Below, piece after piece: positions 60,652-64,000 of a stretch of 64,000 nt of DNA. Both the position numbers and the translations under genes were made by a program. Position 1 is the stretch's first letter. Each line of letters begins with the position of its first letter. The notes under the pieces were generated by a model. It made no database searches. It saw only the letters and a program-made list of their open reading frames with translations, and was not told the DNA's origin. The stretch is from CAZBXE01 sp964496125 (GTDB taxonomy: Bacteria; Chlamydiota; Chlamydiia; Chlamydiales; CAZBXE01). The DNA lies in the NCBI GenBank assembly GCA_964496125.1, contig CAZBXE010000004.1, positions 1 through 64,000 of the forward strand, written 5' to 3'.

Positions 60652-61209
60652 ATGGCGCACGAAGTAGTAAAGCAAGTGGAAGATAAGATGAAGCAGGCCC
60701 TTGCACACTTTAGAGAGGAGATGAAAAACATCCGCACCAGCCGGGCAAACCCCGGGATGGTAGAGAACGTCATGGTTGAGGCGTATGGCGCCCCGATGCG
60801 AATCAAGGATGTTGCTACCATCACTTCTCCTGAACCAAGACAGCTAGTCATCACTCCTTTTGATCCACATAACTGTGGTGCGATTGGGAAAGCTATAGAA
60901 AAGGCAAATATCGGCATGCGCCCCATTGTTGAGGGAAATCTTGTTCGTCTTCAGGTTCCTCCTATGGATGAGTCGGTCCGTAAGGAGATGGTGAAAATTC
61001 TGCACAGAAAATTAGAAGAATGCAAGATTAGCGTTCGTAATATTCGTAGAGACAGTAACGAAAATATCAAAAAGAGAAAGAGCTCTGGCGATATTTCTGA
61101 AGATGAAATGAACGGTTTAGAAAAGCAAGTGCAAGATTTGACAGACAAATTTTGTAAAGAGGCAGAAAGCCTCTCGCTTGTGAAGGAAAAAGAGGTTGTG
61201 ACTATATAA
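60652..61209 (+). CDS. frr: Ribosome recycling factor
   Basis: A 185-residue RRF that, with EF-G, splits post-termination ribosomes. Family pattern: HFREEMKNIRTSRANPGMVENVMVEAYGAPMRIKDVATI, then VRLQVPPMDESVRKEMVKILH and IRNIRRDSNENIKK. AGGGAG is eight bases before the ATG. It is last of the rpsB-tsf-pyrH-frr unit; the tRNA-Glu promoter begins four bases after the stop. Confidence 0.96.
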   Translation: MAHEVVKQVEDKMKQALAHFREEMKNIRTSRANPGMVENVMVEAYGAPMRIKDVATITSPEPRQLVITPFDPHNCGAIGKAIEKANIGMRPIVEGNLVRLQVPPMDESVRKEMVKILHRKLEECKISVRNIRRDSNENIKKRKSSGDISEDEMNGLEKQVQDLTDKFCKEAESLSLVKEKEVVTI

Positions 61210-61212
61210 TAG

Positions 61213-61241
61213 TTGCAAAAAAAGGGGCGATTAATTAGTAT
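61213..61241 (+). promoter_or_regulatory. Promoter of tRNA-Glu/tRNA-Lys
   Basis: TTGCAA (61213-61218), a 17-base spacer and TAGTAT (61236-61241) put the start near 61248, about 19 bases before tRNA-Glu. Both tRNAs are followed by one terminator, so they form one unit. Confidence 0.55.
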
Positions 61242-61266
61242 TCTAGCGCATTGCCTACCTGTATTT

Positions 61267-61341
<75 letters not shown>

Positions 61342-61346
61342 ACATT

Positions 61347-61418
61347 GAGTCGTTAGCTCAGTGGTAGAGCATCTCACTTTTAATGAGAGGGTCGCTGGTT
61401 CGAATCCAGCACGACTCA
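61347..61418 (+). tRNA. tRNA-Lys(TTT)
   Basis: A 72-base tRNA, five bases after tRNA-Glu: acceptor GAGTCGT/ACGACTC, D-stem GCTC/GAGC, anticodon stem TCTCA/TGAGA with loop CTTTTAA (anticodon TTT), T-arm GCTGG TTCGAAT CCAGC, discriminator A. Confidence 0.95.
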
Positions 61419-61432
61419 ATTTTAGTTCTTAA

Positions 61433-61462
61433 GGGCTCCATACCAATGGGGCCCTTTTTTTT
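61433..61462 (+). terminator. Rho-independent terminator of the tRNA-Glu/Lys unit
   Basis: GGGCTCC (61433-61439) pairs imperfectly with GGGGCCC (61448-61454) around a short loop, followed by eight T (61455-61462). The mcsA promoter -35 begins in the last bases of the T-run. Confidence 0.75.
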
Positions 61463-61489
61463 GCATCATGTTCAGTATACGTTTACAAT
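61461..61489 (+). promoter_or_regulatory. Promoter of mcsA-mcsB
   Basis: TTGCAT (61461-61466), a 17-base spacer and TACAAT (61484-61489) form a good sigma-70 promoter with start near 61496. It overlaps the end of the preceding terminator and decides the mcsA start codon, because an in-frame ATG at 61468 would lie upstream of the transcript. Confidence 0.65.
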
Positions 61490-61518
61490 TATCTGGCCAC
61501 CTACCTATAGTCCAGATT

Positions 61519-62088
61519 ATGGAAGAGAATACCCCGAACTGCAGTTTGCCCTTCGAAGCAGAGGCTAAGCCTGAGCGTCCACTAGAGTGTTCTGAGTGCA
61601 GAAAGCCTGTGGCTGTAAAGTATACGGAAGTTGTCAGTGGTAAGGTAACCCATATGATCATGTGTGCCGATTGCCCGGTTTTGCATTGGAAATTACAAGG
61701 GCCTTCTCCTTTGAAGAAAACAAAGGATTTAGAAACAGCAGGAGCTGGGCTTTGCTGTGGCACCTGCGGTACGAAGATGGAAGCGATTCAAAGAGGGTCT
61801 TTAGTCGGTTGCGAGGCATGCTACGATCTTTTCGATGAAGTGATACTTTCTGAACTCAGAGACACAAAAAAAGCTCCTCCCCGTTTATTTGCCAAGACCA
61901 AGAAGTCAGAGACTCTCCACGTAGGCAGATCTCCTGGTGAAAGTATAGAAGTGAGCCCAACCCTTAGACTTGTTGCGCTCAATGAGGCGCTTAGCGAGAC
62001 GCTTAAGCAAGAAGACTACGAACAAGCTGCCTGGATCCGGGACCAGATCAAATCGATTACGGAAAAGGAAAATGACGGAAAAAAATAA
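61519..62088 (+). CDS. mcsA: McsA-like zinc-finger/UVR-motif protein
   Basis: A 189-residue McsA-type protein. Two CxxC pairs near the N-terminus (LECSECRKPV; MCADCPVLHW), a second set (CCGTCGTKM; GCEACYDLFDE) and a C-terminal UVR motif (LNEALSETLKQEDYEQAAWIRDQI) match McsA, the activator of protein-arginine kinase McsB in Gram-positives. The start at 61519 is dictated by the promoter. The leader is only about 22 bases and lacks an obvious ribosome binding site. It overlaps mcsB by 17 bases. The pair also lies beside frr in Chlamydia. Confidence 0.85.
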   Translation: MEENTPNCSLPFEAEAKPERPLECSECRKPVAVKYTEVVSGKVTHMIMCADCPVLHWKLQGPSPLKKTKDLETAGAGLCCGTCGTKMEAIQRGSLVGCEACYDLFDEVILSELRDTKKAPPRLFAKTKKSETLHVGRSPGESIEVSPTLRLVALNEALSETLKQEDYEQAAWIRDQIKSITEKENDGKK

Positions 62089-63139
62089 CCAGCATAAGAT
62101 TTTAACAGAGCGCAGTCCTTGGACCAATAATCCCAATCCCATCTGGCTTGCTTCAAAACTTCGTCTTTATAGAAATATTGAAAATTTTGAGTTTCCAGGT
62201 TGCCTTACGGATGAACGAAGAAAGCAGATTATCTCCTTGATCGGTAGTGAGTTAAAGAGGGTCAAAGTCCTTAAGAACCCGCAGCTTGTGAAAGCAGAAA
62301 CGGTTGATCCGATTGAAAAAGAGTTTTTGTTTGAACACTACCTGACCATACAAAACTTACAGCAGGCACATGCAGGAGAGGCGTTCATTGTAGATGAGAC
62401 AGGACAGTTCCTTGGCATATTGAATGTAAAGGATCATGTTCAGTTACAACTTCTTGATATTAAAGGGGAAATGGAAAAAACATTGACCCGTCTTATTGAA
62501 ATTGAAAAGGAGATGGGGAAAAATATCCATTATGCTTTCTCCTCAAGGTGGGGATTTCTCACCTCTGATCCTTCTCATAGTGGGACAGGATTGCTAGCGA
62601 GCGTTTTCTTGCATACACCTGCTTTGATCCATACAGGTCTTCTTCAAGAAGCACTCGATAGGCTTCAGGAGGATGGAGTTTACGTTACGGGACTACAGGG
62701 GGATCCTAAAGAGATGATTGGGGATCTGCTTGTAGTACAGAACAATTATTCTCTCGGTGTTACAGAGGATGCGATCATCTCCTCTCTTAGAACCTATGCG
62801 ACCAAGTTGCAGGGGCAAGAGAGAAGCGCTCGCAGCAGTATCGTAGAGAGCGGTAATACAAAGATAAAAGACAAGGTGAGCCGTGCCTTTGCGATTTTGC
62901 AACACTCCTATCAGATGGATGCGATTGAGGCTTTAGAATCGATTAGCTTGATGAAGCTAGGTCTTGACTTGGGGTGGGTAACAGGAATCACGATGACAAA
63001 ATTAAACGAGTTGTTTTTTGATTGCAGAAGGGCTCACCTTCTCTCGTTGCAAACAAAAAAAGTGGACCAAGAAGAGCTGCCTCACGTGCGTGCCGAATTC
63101 ATTCACGAATTCCTATCCCAGGCCTCTCTCCGTATTTAA
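62072..63139 (+). CDS. mcsB: McsB-like protein-arginine kinase homologue, probably inactive
   Basis: A 355-residue phosphagen-kinase fold protein. ATG 62072 follows GGAAAAGGA; a longer frame is an out-of-frame reading of mcsA. LASKLRLYRNIENF (27-39) keeps the McsB SxxRxxRN nucleotide site. Other signature sites are changed: NVKDH at 118-122 where active kinases have NEEDH; TSDPSHSGTGLLAS at 164-177 for CPTNxGTGLRAS, losing the Cys and Arg; and TGLQGD near 206 for RGxxGE. This points to a pseudokinase or regulatory partner of McsA. Active McsB phosphorylates arginine on proteins for ClpCP degradation. Its end lies three bases from convergent sctT. Confidence 0.85.
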   Translation: MTEKNNQHKILTERSPWTNNPNPIWLASKLRLYRNIENFEFPGCLTDERRKQIISLIGSELKRVKVLKNPQLVKAETVDPIEKEFLFEHYLTIQNLQQAHAGEAFIVDETGQFLGILNVKDHVQLQLLDIKGEMEKTLTRLIEIEKEMGKNIHYAFSSRWGFLTSDPSHSGTGLLASVFLHTPALIHTGLLQEALDRLQEDGVYVTGLQGDPKEMIGDLLVVQNNYSLGVTEDAIISSLRTYATKLQGQERSARSSIVESGNTKIKDKVSRAFAILQHSYQMDAIEALESISLMKLGLDLGWVTGITMTKLNELFFDCRRAHLLSLQTKKVDQEELPHVRAEFIHEFLSQASLRI

Positions 63140-63142
63140 ACC

Positions 63143-63979
63143 CTACGTGAGGGTGAAGGAATGGAGAAGTTCTCGTATCTGGTGGATCCAGTAGAAGTTT
63201 TGCCGGACGAGTTCCTCGCAGAAAAGCTTCCAGCCAAACGTAACTACCCCAAGGCCAAGAAGAGACTTAAGTGGCATTCCGAGGAAGGTAATTTGTACCT
63301 GGGGCGCGAGCCTGTTTACGATCCCTAAGAACACATCTGTCATTAAGATGGCCAGCAGGCCCGGGGTTGCTAGTTGCGTGGAGAGGACCATTACCTTGGT
63401 AAACAGATCCCTTTGGATCTTCCAAAAGTCTGCCTTTTCGGCAAAAAAACGTGCGCTAAAGAATCGATCGACTGGTACCACCTCGTAAGAGGTGGCAAGC
63501 GCATCAAGAAATAAAAAGGGCCCGTCCATCATGAAAAAAAGGTAGATCAAAATCAAGTTGAACAAAGTACCAAGGGGAGAGGACTGGTTTTGGATGGTAG
63601 GGTCGTTTACCATCAAGCTTGCGCCCCCTCTCTGGTGATCGATGATGATCCCTGCATTAGACGCAATATTGAAGGGCATGGAGATCATAAAACCAAGAGC
63701 AAATCCAATAAAGAGCTCTTTTATGAACAAAAAGATCAACATCGTATTAAAGCCTATGGGCTGTGTGATTCCTATGGCCATTTGCGGAAGGAAAATAATG
63801 CCGAGGCAGATCCCGAGGGTAACCTTGACAGGGTGAGGAAGAGTTCTAGAGCCAAAGAAGGGAGCAAGGCCTATGATGGGCAAAAGTCTAGCTAAGGCAA
63901 GGATAAGTAGGCTGAGGAGGATGCTAGGATCATCTACGGCAAAGCTTAGCTTTAGGAAAAGATTTAAATAGCTTTCCAC
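63143..63979 (-). CDS. sctT: Type III secretion export apparatus protein SctT
   Basis: A 278-residue inner-membrane protein of the SctT/YscT/FliR family, part of the SctRST export gate. About six hydrophobic helices are seen; markers are LARLLPIIGLAPFFGSRTLPHPVKVTLGICL, FIKELFIGFALGFMISMPFNIASNAGIIIDHQRG and NPQNQSSPLG-like NDPTIQNQSSPLGTLFNLILIYLFFMMDG, in pieces. The start codon is GTG (63979) with GAGGAGAT eight bases before it. Upstream genes on this strand lie beyond the window; an SctS gene would be expected. Chlamydiae use this system to inject effectors into the host cell. Confidence 0.9.
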   Translation of the reverse strand: MESYLNLFLKLSFAVDDPSILLSLLILALARLLPIIGLAPFFGSRTLPHPVKVTLGICLGIIFLPQMAIGITQPIGFNTMLIFLFIKELFIGFALGFMISMPFNIASNAGIIIDHQRGGASLMVNDPTIQNQSSPLGTLFNLILIYLFFMMDGPFLFLDALATSYEVVPVDRFFSARFFAEKADFWKIQRDLFTKVMVLSTQLATPGLLAILMTDVFLGIVNRLAPQVQITFLGMPLKSLLGLGVVTFGWKLFCEELVRQNFYWIHQIRELLHSFTLT

Positions 63980-64000
63980 TGAGATCTCCTCGCTATAAAC

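Noticed and set aside
61468..61518. Earlier in-frame ATG for mcsA
   Set aside because: It lies between the -35 and -10 boxes of the mcsA promoter and directly after a terminator.

Overview
The window comes from an environmental (non-Chlamydiaceae) member of the Chlamydiae. The basis is gene content and gene order. It carries a sigma-66-type RpoD, a very large PBP2, the block PBP2 / rpsB-tsf-pyrH-frr / mcsA-mcsB, sufBCDS, an MFS-acyltransferase fusion next to an aspartate aminotransferase and mreC, and a type III secretion SctT gene. These neighbourhoods are known from Chlamydia. The additions are not: an aconitase, an arsenite methyltransferase operon, a deoxysugar cassette, polysaccharide-export proteins and a deletion of ompA from its usual place. 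I cannot name the genus from sequence alone.

Layout. 1-3.2 kb: two head-to-tail cysteine-containing outer-membrane beta-barrel paralogues. 3.2-8.4 kb: LplT/PlsC-like fusion, aspC, mreC and a TyrP-type permease. 8.5-11.9 kb: a small unknown gene, then four overlapping sugar genes (RfbF, RfbC, an SDR, a GT2 transferase). 12.1-14.1 kb: aconitase. 14.1-15.4 kb: arsM-arsR with an AT-rich promoter/operator. 15.4-18.9 kb: MATE exporter, a large unknown protein, RidA. 18.9-26.5 kb: recC-recB-recD, divergent from tRNA-Ala. 26.6-29.1 kb: a DUF2608-like protein and an unknown protein overlapping tail to tail. 29.4-33.2 kb: rpoD-dinG. 33.4-39.5 kb: CoiA-like protein, DEAD helicase, PAS/coiled-coil membrane protein, mutarotase, DUF3592-like protein, RluA-type synthase. 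39.5-41.6 kb: rpsT and a secreted CocE-type hydrolase. 41.6-46.2 kb: sufBCDS.

46.3-54.6 kb is the accessory part, lying between suf and PBP2, which are close neighbours in Chlamydia trachomatis. It begins with a 3.2 kb AT-richer segment bounded by a 21-nt inverted repeat (19/21 identical). That segment holds a GxxExxY-family gene remnant, a 502-residue protein that looks like a polymorphic toxin or effector (NPG-type N-terminus, C-terminal serine hydrolase with candidate triad S331/D380/H463), a small membrane protein placed like an immunity protein, a GNAT acetyltransferase and a Gdx/SugE exporter. A divergent tetR / SnoaL-like pair sharing a 26-bp operator follows, then Wza-like and Wzz-like export proteins. 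54.6-64 kb returns to conserved chlamydial order: PBP2, tRNA-Gly, rpsB-tsf-pyrH-frr, tRNA-Glu, tRNA-Lys, mcsA-mcsB and, convergently, sctT.

Promoters with sigma-70-like hexamers at 17-nt spacing can be read in front of many units. The three tRNA units all use a TTGCAA -35. Several promoters (suf, tetR, tyrP) put the predicted start point at or next to the start codon, suggesting leaderless mRNAs. The strongest candidate for something undescribed is the inverted-repeat-bounded effector/immunity-like cassette. Second are the McsB homologue that has lost its catalytic signature residues and the palindrome inside the suf promoter spacer. Similarities to families are judged by eye; no database search was run.
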